Shown here: positions 17,402-25,636 of the stretch, in pieces
How the letters are laid out: each line of letters opens with the position of its first letter
Position numbering within the stretch: position 1 is the stretch's first letter
Source: Symploca sp. SIO2E9
Lineage (GTDB): Bacteria > Cyanobacteriota > Cyanobacteriia > Cyanobacteriales > Coleofasciculaceae
DNA: 64,000 nt
Reading direction: 5' to 3'
Assembly (NCBI GenBank): GCA_010692645.1
Contig: JAAHGS010000022.1
Span: 1-64,000, forward strand
Translations under genes and position numbers: made by a program
The notes under the pieces: generated by a model
What the model was told of the DNA's origin: nothing
Seen by the model: only the letters and a program-made list of their open reading frames with translations
Databases searched by the model: none

Positions 17402-17978
17402 ATTCATTTACCGCGTCGTATTGGTCGTTCCTATTGGCACAGTTCTCCAATAATACTAGGTCTAACTCTGGAAGAAATTCACTCCCAGCCAGCTTTTGAT
17501 ACTCAAACTGTTTCTCCTGTTCTCTCAAACAGTAAATTGCCAGCTTTCCTTTGTGCCAAAACCACACCTCCGGAACACGCCAACGCTTGTACTTCTCTAG
17601 CTTGTCTACACCACCACTGGTAATAACTACCTCAATAGCAATATCAGGAATGTCCTTCTTGGTTTCCAGATTATAGGACTCATCAGGTTCTCCTCTTGCC
17701 CCAACTGCTCGAGAGCCTAAGGTTGGACCGCCGCGCACATAGAAACGAATTCTATTCTCACGCAGGTAGGCTTCTAGCAACAGACCTATCGTGCTTTTTG
17801 AATCTTCGTGTTCTGGTGAAAGCGGAGCCATAATGTCGAGGGTTCCATCTAGGTAGGTGAGCCGCACTCCGGTAATTCCCTCCAAGGCGACTTCAATGCG
17901 TTCAAATTGCTCCCAACTCACACCGTAAAAGGTTATGCAGTTTTCTTGAGTGGGTGGTTCCAGAAGCTGTAAAGTCAT
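17376..17978 (-). CDS. Second Uma2-family (DUF820) protein
   Basis: 200 residues from ATG 17976-17978 (MTLQLLEPPTQENC). The frame is open upstream to 18110, but those codons (FFSVLVQGKLLTDK) do not resemble the family. Core motifs are YLDGTLDIMAPLSPEHE, KKDIPDIAIEVVITSG (acidic active-site residues) and KLEKYKRWRVPEVWFWHKGK, the Uma2 K...Y...G/V-EVW pattern. This is the subgroup with GVSWEQFERIEVALEG at the front. The family carries a PD-(D/E)XK nuclease fold of largely unknown biological role. Convergent with the other Uma2 gene. Confidence 0.82.
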   Translation of the reverse strand: MTLQLLEPPTQENCITFYGVSWEQFERIEVALEGITGVRLTYLDGTLDIMAPLSPEHEDSKSTIGLLLEAYLRENRIRFYVRGGPTLGSRAVGARGEPDESYNLETKKDIPDIAIEVVITSGGVDKLEKYKRWRVPEVWFWHKGKLAIYCLREQEKQFEYQKLAGSEFLPELDLVLLENCANRNDQYDAVNEFTQAIRQE

Positions 17979-18126
17979 AGAGACTCTCCTGCAGTTTTGG
18001 GAGCTTCGACGGCTCCTAATAAATTTTACTTGCTTCTGCTTGTCAGAGGCAAAGCTTTCGGCTTTGTCAGTCAACAGTTTGCCTTGTACTAAAACTGAAA
18101 AAAACACCAAAAATCACTGACAGTGA

Positions 18127-18250
18127 ATAAGCAAAAATAAGTAAAACCCTGATATTTGAGTTTATAACTTCAGCCACAAGAAGCAAAAATAAGATAATCC
18201 CGCCTACAACTGACCTCAAATTGGGACAATTTTTGTCTATTTTTGCTTAT
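18127..18250. repeat. Iteron-like repeats of GCAAAAATAAG
   Basis: ATAAGCAAAAATAAG at 18127-18141, AAGCAAAAATAAG at 18181-18193, and the inverted copy ATTTTTGCTTAT at 18239-18250, which matches the first copy 12 of 12. They lie in the 869-base gap 17979-18847, upstream of the mobilisation genes. Short repeated AT-rich sites of this kind suit a replication initiator, an oriT-binding protein or an autorepressor. No initiator gene was recognised in the window. Confidence 0.5.
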
Positions 18251-18404
18251 AAAAACTTCTAGATACTTCTTAAAACTTGCCAACTGCTACTATTTTTCAA
18301 CACACAAAGAATGCTGATTGAGACAGTAGAAGTTCCTGAGCAAGCAGGGTGCAAGTGATCACAAATCCATTTGACTCTGAAGAGAGCAAAATCCACTGCA
18401 CCCT

Positions 18405-18438
18405 CCACCAATCAAGGAAACCTAACCTTGATTGGTGG
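18405..18438. repeat. 13-bp perfect inverted repeat, oriT candidate
   Basis: CCACCAATCAAGG (18405-18417) and CCTTGATTGGTGG (18426-18438) form a perfect 13-bp stem with an 8-base loop. No T-run follows on either side, so it is not an obvious terminator. It lies about 1.05 kb upstream of the mobC-like and relaxase genes in non-coding DNA, where an oriT inverted repeat would be expected. The rest of this gap is AT-rich and shows no gene. Confidence 0.45.
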
Positions 18439-18847
18439 GGAACTGAGAAATTAAGATCGTAATACAGAATGTAATTAAAATACTACTAATTTACTTTTAA
18501 ATAGCAACCATTCCGGTATTGCCTTTTAAAGGCAATGAGTAAGCTCCTGTGAAAATTTATAGTACTTCGCGCTGGGAACAGGGGATGGAAAAGCTGGTAA
18601 AACAAAGGTTTTAGCAATTCTTCTTCAAATAAATTTGTAAACACACCAGCGATCGCTGTCTTTTAAACTAGCTATTATCGACTACCACTCCCTCTGCTGA
18701 CTGTTTTAGTCAAGATTTTTTCAATACACCCAATTGGATCGATCCAAAAGAACTAATGAAATGATTCAATTTCACCCTAATGACTCTAGTCTTCTTCTGG
18801 ATTGACTTATATCATTAACATCATTCTCAACAGCTCCAATAATAACA

Positions 18848-19483
18848 ATGAAAACCAATTATAGAAGTCACTACATTCCCCCAGCACAAGGCAAAATAAT
18901 CGAAATTGGTCGCTTTCAAATAGAAATAGTCAAACCCTACAATAACCACCAATACTGCCTATCTCAAACTGAAGTGGATAGAGTTATCAACAAAAACGGC
19001 AGCTCTAACTTAGAATATCAACTCAAAGCTCTCAATCTCTGGCACTCAGAACTACCTCGCTCTCTCACCGCACAAAAACCCAACTCAAGGGATGAACGAA
19101 GAAGAATTGTCAAAATTTGTCCAATTCCTATAGAAATGGCATTTCAATACTGGATACTCCAAGCGAATAATGGTCGTCCAGAAGCCCAAGAATTAATTGC
19201 AGCTTTAGGTGAAGAAGGCGAACAACAACTTAAGAAATTAGCAAGCGAAGCCTTTGGAATAGAAGCACCAACTCAAGATTCTCAATCAGCTCTTCGCCCA
19301 TACAGTAGCTATAACATTATTCAGTCCGACTTTAACCACCAAACCCTTTGCCAACGTCAACAAGAGGCATTGGTGTTGGCACTGAAGGCAATTAGCTATC
19401 TCAAGCAAATTAATAGTTTACTAACTGAAGTAATTGAAACACTGAATTCTGATTCATCCTTAAATAGCCAATCAATTTTATAA
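18848..19483 (+). CDS. Conserved hypothetical protein upstream of mob genes
   Basis: 211 residues, not recognised. The N-terminal half is basic: IPPAQGKIIEIGRFQIEIVK, then LSQTEVDRVINKNGSSNLEY. The centre, IPIEMAFQYWILQANNGRPE followed by AQELIAALGEEGEQQLKKLA, is helical and resembles the region of cyanobacterial antirepressor/KilA-like or plasmid regulatory proteins in which an entire replicon protein set is controlled; this likeness is weak. A C-terminal helix, QEALVLALKAISYLKQINSL, may dimerise. It ends 4 bases before the mobC-like gene and shares its transcript, so a relaxosome accessory or regulatory role is plausible. Confidence 0.55.
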   Translation: MKTNYRSHYIPPAQGKIIEIGRFQIEIVKPYNNHQYCLSQTEVDRVINKNGSSNLEYQLKALNLWHSELPRSLTAQKPNSRDERRRIVKICPIPIEMAFQYWILQANNGRPEAQELIAALGEEGEQQLKKLASEAFGIEAPTQDSQSALRPYSSYNIIQSDFNHQTLCQRQQEALVLALKAISYLKQINSLLTEVIETLNSDSSLNSQSIL

Positions 19484-19487
19484 AAAT

Positions 19488-19913
19488 ATGACTCGTAAAA
19501 CTAAACGTTCCAACCATATTCACATCCGACTGAGTGACTCATAATATAATCAAATCCAAACCAAAGCCGAACAGCTAGGCATAAGCATGAGTGAGTTTGT
19601 CAGACGAGCAGCATTCAGGCGAGAACTGCCCCAACCTCTACCCCAAATTAACCTAGATGCCTATAGCGAACTTGGTCAAATCAAGCTAGAACTCAATCGT
19701 ATGGGCATCAACCTCAACCAAATTGCCAAAGCTTGCAACAGCTCTGTCCAGCTAGGGGAGCCAGTAGTTGTTAACCGAGGACTGCTCGAATCTAATCAAA
19801 ATCTAATCAGTCAAACCCAGCAGCAAATCACAGTCCTTGCCTCGGCTATAACTAACCTCAAATTCGAGCCAGCGATTGTACAAAGTGCAGCATCTTTTGG
19901 GGCGGTTACCTGA
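19488..19913 (+). pseudogene. mobC: MobC-like ribbon-helix-helix relaxosome protein, interrupted by an in-frame TAA
   Basis: From ATG 19488 the frame reads MTRKTKRSNHIHIRLSDS, then TAA (19542-19544), then continues in the same frame as YNQIQTKAEQLGISMSEFVR to 19913. IRLSDxEYxxIxxKAxxLGxSxSEFVRRAA is the standard ribbon-helix-helix of MobC/TraY-type proteins, so the TAA replaces a Glu or Gln codon inside the DNA-binding domain. The C-terminal half, IKLELNRMGINLNQIAKACN, is the conserved MobC segment. Translation could restart at ATG 19587, but that product would lack the beta-strand of the domain. MobC helps relaxase open oriT. The stop implies loss of function, a very recent mutation or a sequencing error. 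Confidence 0.78.
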
Positions 19914-20005
19914 ACAATTCAAAATGGGGAATCTAAGAATGACCAGCATTGTGGCTGCTTTATAGATGCTTTCTTTATAGATGCTTTCCTAAATTGAAAA
20001 GTACT

Positions 20006-21613
20006 ATGATTGGCAAACAAGTCTTCGGTAAAAACTTTCGGGGTTGTCTCGACTATGTTCTCACTAAAGCAGGGGCAAGGCTAATTGGTAGCAATATGAT
20101 TGGAACAACTCCCACATCCCTAGCTGCCGAGTTTAACTTAGTCGCCAACCGCAGCCAACGAGTCGAGTACCCAGTCTGCCACATCAGCCTCAGTCCCCAT
20201 CCTGACGACCAATTGGAGGATAATAAAGCTCTAGCTTTTGTAAGGCGGTGTTTGGAAGAGATTGGCATGAAATATTGCCAGTGGGTATTGGCAGAACACA
20301 CAGATACTCAAACCCCCAAAGGCAAGGATAGACCGCATTTCCATCTCGTTGCCAATCGAGTCCAACAAACAGACGGTAAAACCGTCAACTCTTGGAAAAG
20401 TAAGAGGGATTTAGAAAAGGCATTGCGCCAACTCGAACTAGAGTTTGACTTAAAGCCAGTAAAACCGAGTTGGGAAACAGCAAGAAGTGCACCCAACACT
20501 GGGCAAGAGCGTCGCTATCGACGGGAAAAGGAAGAGTACGAAGCAACGCAGAATTATCTCAAAGCCTGCGTTGAAGACGAAGCCAAGACTAGAGATAGCC
20601 TGAGTGAGCCTCCGAAAAAAATGCGATCGCAACCTCCTGAACTATCTGCGAAGGTGCAATTGCAAGATGCGATTGATGCTTGTACTCAGGACAAATTGAC
20701 TCTACTCCAGCTGATTGAGCACTTGCAAGGGCAGGGGATTGAAGCTGAGGTTATCTTTACCCGCACCAATAAAGTTAGAGGCATTGTCTATCGCTTGGGT
20801 GACGTTCGCTTTAGCGGTACTCAACTCGGTAAAACTTATACCTTCGGAGGATTGCAGCAATACACAGATGTAGATTACGAACCTGAACGGGATAACGCAG
20901 CAATTAAGGCTTTGAGGCAACAGCAACTAGAAACTACAGGATTATTCAGAAAAAAGACGAAAGGGAAAGAGGAAAAGGAAGTCCCTTTGCCTTCCCCCTC
21001 TCCAACTTTAGAAAGTAATATTTCAGAACTCAACCAACAGTCTATGGTTCTGCCAGAGAAAGATAAACAAAAATGGAAAGACGTGCGCTTGCGCCTCTCA
21101 AGCGAATACGGACTGCCACCGGAACTCTCAGAAGTACTGCATGAAGAAGGTTTACTCTATGCCAATGAAAAGGGTCAGGCAGTATTCGTCAAGCAGCCAA
21201 TTGGCAACCAGACAAATTCTGCCTTTTGGCTTGCTACCCAGGGTGAAATAAAACGAGCAATTGTGACCGATAACCCCGTCGAAGCTTTGTCTGCCATGTT
21301 AATTGATGAAGAGCAACAGCAGACTGTACCCACCCTATATTTAAGTATTGAAAAAGCAGAACAGTTACCTAAAGATTTATTACAAAACCTTGACCAGGTA
21401 ATTGTCGGACTCCAAAACCCAGAATTAACCAGAGAGGTAATAGCGAGACTGCCTAATGCCCAACAAGCTGATGGGTTAAAGAGCTGGAATGATATTTGGC
21501 AAGAAGAGCAACAGAAGAAGCAATTGCAGTTAGAACAGGAAGAAAAACAGCAGTTGCAATTAGAATCGCTCTTAAGAGAAAGGTGGATGCGATCGCAACA
21601 GCTAGAACTTTGA
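20006..21613 (+). CDS. MOBP-type relaxase with a TOPRIM-like C-terminal region
   Basis: 535 residues from ATG 20006 (MIGKQVFGKNFRGCLDYVL); the upstream in-frame ATG 19949 adds a duplicated WLLYRCF/LYRCF stretch that is not family-like. Tyr17 in CLDYVL is the candidate nicking residue. Motif III is DRPHFHLVANRV with H111, H113 and N117, the metal-binding HxHxxxNR of MOBP enzymes. It nicks oriT and leads the strand in transfer. Residues about 385-530 (IVTDNPVEALSAML, PTLYLSIEKAE, LKSWNDIW) resemble the TOPRIM-like tail of other cyanobacterial and firmicute relaxases. The mobC-like gene is immediately upstream; the T4SS lies 15 kb downstream on the same strand. Confidence 0.85.
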   Translation: MIGKQVFGKNFRGCLDYVLTKAGARLIGSNMIGTTPTSLAAEFNLVANRSQRVEYPVCHISLSPHPDDQLEDNKALAFVRRCLEEIGMKYCQWVLAEHTDTQTPKGKDRPHFHLVANRVQQTDGKTVNSWKSKRDLEKALRQLELEFDLKPVKPSWETARSAPNTGQERRYRREKEEYEATQNYLKACVEDEAKTRDSLSEPPKKMRSQPPELSAKVQLQDAIDACTQDKLTLLQLIEHLQGQGIEAEVIFTRTNKVRGIVYRLGDVRFSGTQLGKTYTFGGLQQYTDVDYEPERDNAAIKALRQQQLETTGLFRKKTKGKEEKEVPLPSPSPTLESNISELNQQSMVLPEKDKQKWKDVRLRLSSEYGLPPELSEVLHEEGLLYANEKGQAVFVKQPIGNQTNSAFWLATQGEIKRAIVTDNPVEALSAMLIDEEQQQTVPTLYLSIEKAEQLPKDLLQNLDQVIVGLQNPELTREVIARLPNAQQADGLKSWNDIWQEEQQKKQLQLEQEEKQQLQLESLLRERWMRSQQLEL

Positions 21614-21704
21614 AAACTTCAATTTTTAGCTTCAGCAATAGAGTTTTTGGGAAGTTAGCCTAGCAGCTATCGCTGCTTTTTGGCTGTAGTCAATTTGCTT
21701 ACCC

Positions 21705-22061
21705 ATGACTGATCTAAATCCTGAAATAACTGCACAAATCCGCACGTTAAATGATAAATTTCGCACTACTTTCGACCCTCAACTCGGCAAAATCCAACTA
21801 ACGATAGGCTTGCATAAACTCACCTCTGAGCAATTACAACAACTATTGCAAGCAGTTAGGAATTTTAACAATTTCTCCGAAGAAATTGACCCTTACCAAG
21901 AACATGACATGGGTCGCATCGAACTTTTCCAAGAGTCATTTTATTTTAAAATAGATTATCTTGACCGAGAAAGATGGCAAGATAGTTTCGGTTCGGAAGA
22001 CCCAGCTAATGAGCAAAAGACGCTGAGAATAATGACAATTATGCTCACTGATGAGTATTAA
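21705..22061 (+). CDS. Small conserved hypothetical protein
   Basis: 118 residues, not recognised. It has an LNDKFRTTFDPQLGKIQLTI start, then TSEQLQQLLQAVRNFNNFSE and HDMGRIELFQESFYFKIDYL, suggesting a small alpha/beta protein. DRERWQDSFGSEDPANEQKT and LRIMTIMLTDEY end it. The pattern, with a final LRIMTIMLTDEY-type strand, is common in small cyanobacterial plasmid proteins (DUF3768-like in outline, not claimed). It follows the relaxase by 91 bases on the same strand. Confidence 0.55.
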   Translation: MTDLNPEITAQIRTLNDKFRTTFDPQLGKIQLTIGLHKLTSEQLQQLLQAVRNFNNFSEEIDPYQEHDMGRIELFQESFYFKIDYLDRERWQDSFGSEDPANEQKTLRIMTIMLTDEY

Positions 22062-22311
22062 CAAAGAAAAAATCTGGAAGCTGAAAAAGGAGAAGCTCAA
22101 CCTTCGCCTTTCCCCCTACCAAAATGGAGCCGCGATCGCGGTGAGTTGAGAAGATGAAAATATCTTAGAAATGGTGTACAAAGCAGCTCGACTCGTCATC
22201 CAGAAAGACCCCAGCTTGGGACGCTGACCTAAGCTTGCCCAAGAAAGGTTCCGACAGCAGCAGTTTGTTTAATGAGCTGGATGAAGACAGCGTGCTGAAT
22301 TAGCTGGCAGC
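22062..22311 (+). other. Gap with a decayed reading frame
   Basis: A frame from about 22171 reads MVYKAARLVIQKDPSLGR, TGA, PKLAQERFRQQQFV, TAA. It looks like former coding DNA with stops, but the parent gene is not recognised. Otherwise this gap has no gene. Confidence 0.25.
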
Positions 22312-23394
22312 TCACCAACTTCGCCTGCTTTTGCGCCTACCGCTCCGCCTTGGCGGCGATGGTTTTACCGAATCTGGCAGGTAAGACAGGCGGTAATTTT
22401 TCTTCGCCATCCGTCTGGCATCAGCCTTAGTCCAAGGTTTTTGGGGTAACAAATCAGAGACAGACTCCAACTGCTGCAAGTAACTCCTATCTCCAGTCAC
22501 CACTGCAATCACCTGAGCGATCGCTTTGCAGCAGCTTTTTGGGGCTTGTACCACCTGACGCTCTGTAAACCGCACTACAATCCAATTGTGCTCTAAAAAG
22601 AACTGGTTGCGGCGACGGTCGCTGTCTTGATCTATGCAGTGGGTGGGTTGATTGGAGAGCAGGGCATAGGGTTCATCGCACTCGCAATTGATACCAAGCC
22701 CAGACGGGGGATGGATAATCAAGTAATCTGCCGAGTAATTTCGACCCTGCCAGGGTGTCTTAAATTCAGCCCCTTGAACTGCATTATCAAAATAATATTG
22801 GAGGTGATGGAAAAATTGCTCCTCACTTACCCCCTGTCTTGCCTCACTTACTCCCATCGGTTTCGCTTTGCCTTGCAACAGTGGGAGCAAACCCGTCATG
22901 CGCTGTTTGATCTGCTGTTGGTAGCCCTCTTTTAAAAACTGAAGTGCTTCTGAGTTTGTAGGGGTTTCAGGCTTGGGGAGAACAAGAGCCGCTTGGTACT
23001 CTGACAATTGCTGTCGGTACTGGGCGAGTTGAGTTTTGTAGCGTGACTGCATCTTGGTATAACTCGTTTTCACCCGAAGGTAGAGAGCAGCTAAAAGGCA
23101 GCAATAAGCGCCAATTAAAGACAGAGTAGCTAGGGGAGGTAAGTCTAAAGTGAGTCCCAACAGCACTCCTATCACAACACCGATTAACCAAAACAACCAA
23201 ATTGCCAATAGCAGTTTGGTTAGCTTAGCTGCGAACTTTTTAGGAAAGGTGGGGGTGACTGGGAGGTTGGGAGAAAATTTTGGTGGAGTTAAAGGCTGTA
23301 CCTGCTCATTTGAGTCAGTGGGTAAATTTGGTAAGGGGTGCTGACGGCAAAACTCCTGGATTAGCTTAGGATACAAAACTATTGGATAGTTCAT
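22312..23394 (-). CDS. Membrane-anchored protein with PD-(D/E)XK-type nuclease-like C-terminus
   Basis: 360 residues. A proline-rich head (about 1-50) precedes two adjacent membrane segments, AKLTKLLLAIWLFWLIGVVI and PPLATLSLIGAYCCLLAALY (about 56-105), then a coiled linker. The C-terminal half has YSADYLIIHPPSGLGINCEC followed by DEPY, then DRRRNQFFLEHNWIVVRFTE, matching the order D...E.D, basic residues, then FTERQV of DUF559/Vsr-like PD-(D/E)XK nucleases. The tail is very basic (RRSGRRKSRRSW). A membrane-tethered nuclease would suit a defence or entry-exclusion function; that is inference. It is transcribed against its neighbours and stands alone. Confidence 0.6.
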   Translation of the reverse strand: MNYPIVLYPKLIQEFCRQHPLPNLPTDSNEQVQPLTPPKFSPNLPVTPTFPKKFAAKLTKLLLAIWLFWLIGVVIGVLLGLTLDLPPLATLSLIGAYCCLLAALYLRVKTSYTKMQSRYKTQLAQYRQQLSEYQAALVLPKPETPTNSEALQFLKEGYQQQIKQRMTGLLPLLQGKAKPMGVSEARQGVSEEQFFHHLQYYFDNAVQGAEFKTPWQGRNYSADYLIIHPPSGLGINCECDEPYALLSNQPTHCIDQDSDRRRNQFFLEHNWIVVRFTERQVVQAPKSCCKAIAQVIAVVTGDRSYLQQLESVSDLLPQKPWTKADARRMAKKNYRLSYLPDSVKPSPPRRSGRRKSRRSW

Positions 23395-23470
23395 TTTAAG
23401 GCTGTTATACCTTCAACACAGACAAGTGGTCATCTCTTTTAAAGAATTACAAATAGTGTTTCACTTCTAT

Positions 23471-23582
23471 AGGACTTACGCAGTGAAACCAAAAATCAAA
23501 GGTTTCAGTTATGGGGAACAGGGAAAAGGGAACGGGGAGCAGAGGATTACAGGTATTTTGTTGGTCTGAGTGCGTAAGTCCT
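23471..23582. mobile_element. MITE-like element with perfect 12-bp inverted ends
   Basis: AGGACTTACGCA (23471-23482) and TGCGTAAGTCCT (23571-23582) are perfect inverted repeats 112 bases end to end, enclosing G/A-rich filler. One lone end, TGCGTAAGTCCT, also occurs at about 52708-52719 before cas10. Such short elements are moved by a transposase in trans. It occupies the 317-base gap 23395-23711, which has no other content. Confidence 0.55.
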
Positions 23583-23711
23583 GTTCTAAACCAAGAGTAA
23601 AGCGTTTAATGTTTTTGTATAAATTTAACTCTAACAATGCACGATAACTTGTTTCGGAAGAAGTAATTGGGCTATCGCCCATGGTTCCTACGGATAACTC
23701 TCGATAAAACA

Positions 23712-23861
23712 ATGGCAAATAACTTGCAAGCCTCATCCAAAGTACACCAGAACAAATCCAAGTCATCGACTCCAACTCAAGACTCTGGAGTTTACGCCCT
23801 CATTGAGCAAATTGAACGGGAGCGAGACTACTACCACACCTGCACCTATGGAGGATACTGA
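23712..23861 (+). CDS. Short conserved-looking protein before the Gp157 gene
   Basis: 49 residues from ATG 23712 (MANNLQASSKVHQNKSKSST), ending YYHTCTYGGY. It is not recognised. Its TGA overlaps the ATG of the Gp157-like gene, indicating translational coupling, which supports it being real despite its size. EQIERERDYYH forms a probable helix. It opens the cassette that runs to 28985. Confidence 0.5.
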   Translation: MANNLQASSKVHQNKSKSSTPTQDSGVYALIEQIERERDYYHTCTYGGY

Positions 23862-24490
23862 TGAACTTAGCTACTCAGTCTTTGAAGGCAACCTCGATTG
23901 AAGCTGCCCAACTGTGGCGTGAACTTGAACGCGCCAAAAATCCAGCCGAAGTTGAGCAAATTCTGCAATCAGTTTGGCAAAACCAGGAACAACAAGAATT
24001 AGCCGTCGATGCTCATGCCGAATTAGTTGACCAAATTGAGGCGGAGATTGCTGCTGTCAAAGCCAGGATGAACCACTTGGTCAATATCCACGAAGCAACG
24101 ATTCGCAAACTGCAAGGATGGCGAGAACAGCTAGACAAAACTATCATCTACTTTAACGAAAGCGGCATTATCCACCCAGAAGTGGTGGGAAAGCACAGGC
24201 GCATAGCTGTCAAAGAAAATCCGCCCACCTGCGAAATTCTGGTTAAACCAGAAGAACTCCCTGAACAATATCGCACCGAGAAAACGCAAATTACTGTAAC
24301 CCCTAACAAGAAAGCAATTACTGCTGCCTGGAAACAGGGAATTCCCGTTGATGGCACCCGCGTCTACTGCAAACGTAAAGTGGTTTACGAGATGCTTCCG
24401 GGAAGCAACTTACAAGTGTTCAGCAGTGCCGAACGACCCTCAGAGCAGCCGAATCCAACTAAAGCCAAACGCCGTAAAAAACGCACCTAG
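23861..24490 (+). CDS. Siphovirus Gp157-like protein
   Basis: 209 residues. The N-terminal two thirds is a coiled coil (AELVDQIEAEIAAVKARMNH, then LVNIHEATIRKLQGWREQLD). The C-terminal part carries the family order: KTIIYFNESGIIHPEV... at a basic patch, ENPPTCEILVKPEELPEQY, and KKAITAAWKQGIPVDGTRVY, matching the P.L.V.D...IP..Y....KK.I....K.G..V.G pattern of Gp157 (a streptococcal phage protein of unknown mechanism linked to phage resistance). In plasmids it is often near single-strand-binding or recombination genes. The tail TKAKRRKKRT is basic. First large gene of the PRTRC-like cassette here. Confidence 0.7.
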   Translation: MNLATQSLKATSIEAAQLWRELERAKNPAEVEQILQSVWQNQEQQELAVDAHAELVDQIEAEIAAVKARMNHLVNIHEATIRKLQGWREQLDKTIIYFNESGIIHPEVVGKHRRIAVKENPPTCEILVKPEELPEQYRTEKTQITVTPNKKAITAAWKQGIPVDGTRVYCKRKVVYEMLPGSNLQVFSSAERPSEQPNPTKAKRRKKRT

Positions 24491-24518
24491 TTTAGCAGTT
24501 TTGAATGGGTGAATTATT

Positions 24519-25154
24519 ATGACCACCTGGATTACTCCAGAAGAAGCTGCCCAACAAATTAACAACCAAGTCTCGGCAGAAACTCTCAAAACCTATCCAA
24601 CTCGCTCTCAGAAAAAAATCACTGCCGAAGAGCGATTCGCCAAACTTGGACTCCTGTTTGACCGAGAACGATGGCTAGCAGGTAAGGAAGCCTTTCTAAA
24701 AATTATCGTTCAACCCGAAGCCCAATCCCAACCTCAACCAGCAGCTGACAAAGCAACAACAACTGACACACCGTCCAAGACAGACACTCAATCAGACTCC
24801 GAAACACAAGACGAACCCTACGACCTAGAAAAGTGCACGATTCGCATTGTCTTCACCTTCTTCCCCAAACCTGAAGTAAATAGCGATCGCCAAGTCATGG
24901 TTGCTGCCAGTACTCACGAGGATTTGCCCATTGCTGATGTAGTCCAGTTCTCTGAGCTTGAACCTCTTTCCCAACCAATTATCGATATCTTAGCAAAACT
25001 GGAGGCTGATTTGCCCAATCGCCGCTATCGCGCAGAAGTTAGGGCAGCTAAAGCTAACAAAAAGCCTAGACGAAGGCAACCCCAAACTATTACCACAACG
25101 ACACAGTCGGAAACTGAACCTCAAGCCACCCAAATTAAACTATTTGGACTATGA
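24519..25154 (+). CDS. PRTRC-cassette protein, possibly protein E
   Basis: 211 residues. A short helical head (TPEEAAQQINNQVSAETLKT) is followed by a low-complexity S/T/Q/D stretch (about 70-110) and then a conserved-looking block, KCTIRIVFTFFPKPEVNSDR and HEDLPIADVVQFSELEPLSQ. It ends in a basic region and IKLFGL. The placement between the Gp157-like gene and the ubiquitin-like candidate, and a beta-rich block followed by a helix, resemble PRTRC protein E, but this is not a firm match. It overlaps the next gene by ATGA. Function not known. Confidence 0.5.
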   Translation: MTTWITPEEAAQQINNQVSAETLKTYPTRSQKKITAEERFAKLGLLFDRERWLAGKEAFLKIIVQPEAQSQPQPAADKATTTDTPSKTDTQSDSETQDEPYDLEKCTIRIVFTFFPKPEVNSDRQVMVAASTHEDLPIADVVQFSELEPLSQPIIDILAKLEADLPNRRYRAEVRAAKANKKPRRRQPQTITTTTQSETEPQATQIKLFGL

Positions 25155-25633
25155 CTGATAACAACGACACAGTTCTCGTCATCTTCGAGGACCAACAGCA
25201 CCACGTCCCTCACTCCATTGCCTCCGACGATGACAAGCTTCGAGCCTTATTTGCACCTTTCGCACCAGCAGCTGCCAACGCCAAGATTGAACGAGTCGAA
25301 GGGCAACCAATCAAAATGCTGAAACAATCGGGAGCGAAGGGGCAAGAAGGCAAGCAGACAGGGGAACAAGGAGATAAGGGGAAGTTGCAACCATCTCCGC
25401 TGGTGTATTTGTGCAATGCACCAGAAACCATCAATCCAGCTATCGTCATGGCTCGACAAATTCAGCACCTCGAACTCATTGGGGGTGTTAGCGTCGAGCA
25501 AATGGATGAACTCAGCCAAGACATTGAGAAAACCATTCAACAGGGAACCAAAGCAATCCTTGACTACAGACAGAGCCTGAAAACCCTGAAATCTCTTCCT
25601 AGCCGTCCCTGTGCCATCCCAGTTGGCTTTTAA
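25151..25633 (+). CDS. PRTRC protein C-like, ubiquitin-like beta-grasp candidate
   Basis: 160 residues. Residues 1-65 read as a small beta-grasp domain: VLVIFEDQQHHVPHSIASDD, KLRALFAPFAPAAANAKIER, then a KQSGAKG end, close in layout to PRTRC protein C (V....Y....L.DP.., the I.G.. strand and a G.KG end), a family described as ubiquitin-like. It is then interrupted by GQEGKQTGEQGDKGKLQ, encoded by A/G-rich filler DNA, and followed by a helical half (ETINPAIVMARQIQHLELIG). There is no C-terminal diglycine, so conjugation would need processing. E1-, E2- and JAMM-like genes follow within 3 kb. Confidence 0.55.
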   Translation: MTDNNDTVLVIFEDQQHHVPHSIASDDDKLRALFAPFAPAAANAKIERVEGQPIKMLKQSGAKGQEGKQTGEQGDKGKLQPSPLVYLCNAPETINPAIVMARQIQHLELIGGVSVEQMDELSQDIEKTIQQGTKAILDYRQSLKTLKSLPSRPCAIPVGF

Positions 25634-25636
25634 AAA

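Noticed and set aside
19949..20005. Upstream start of the relaxase
   Set aside because: Codes for a duplicated RCF-rich stretch from a small direct repeat; MIGKQVFGKNFRG is the usual relaxase opening.
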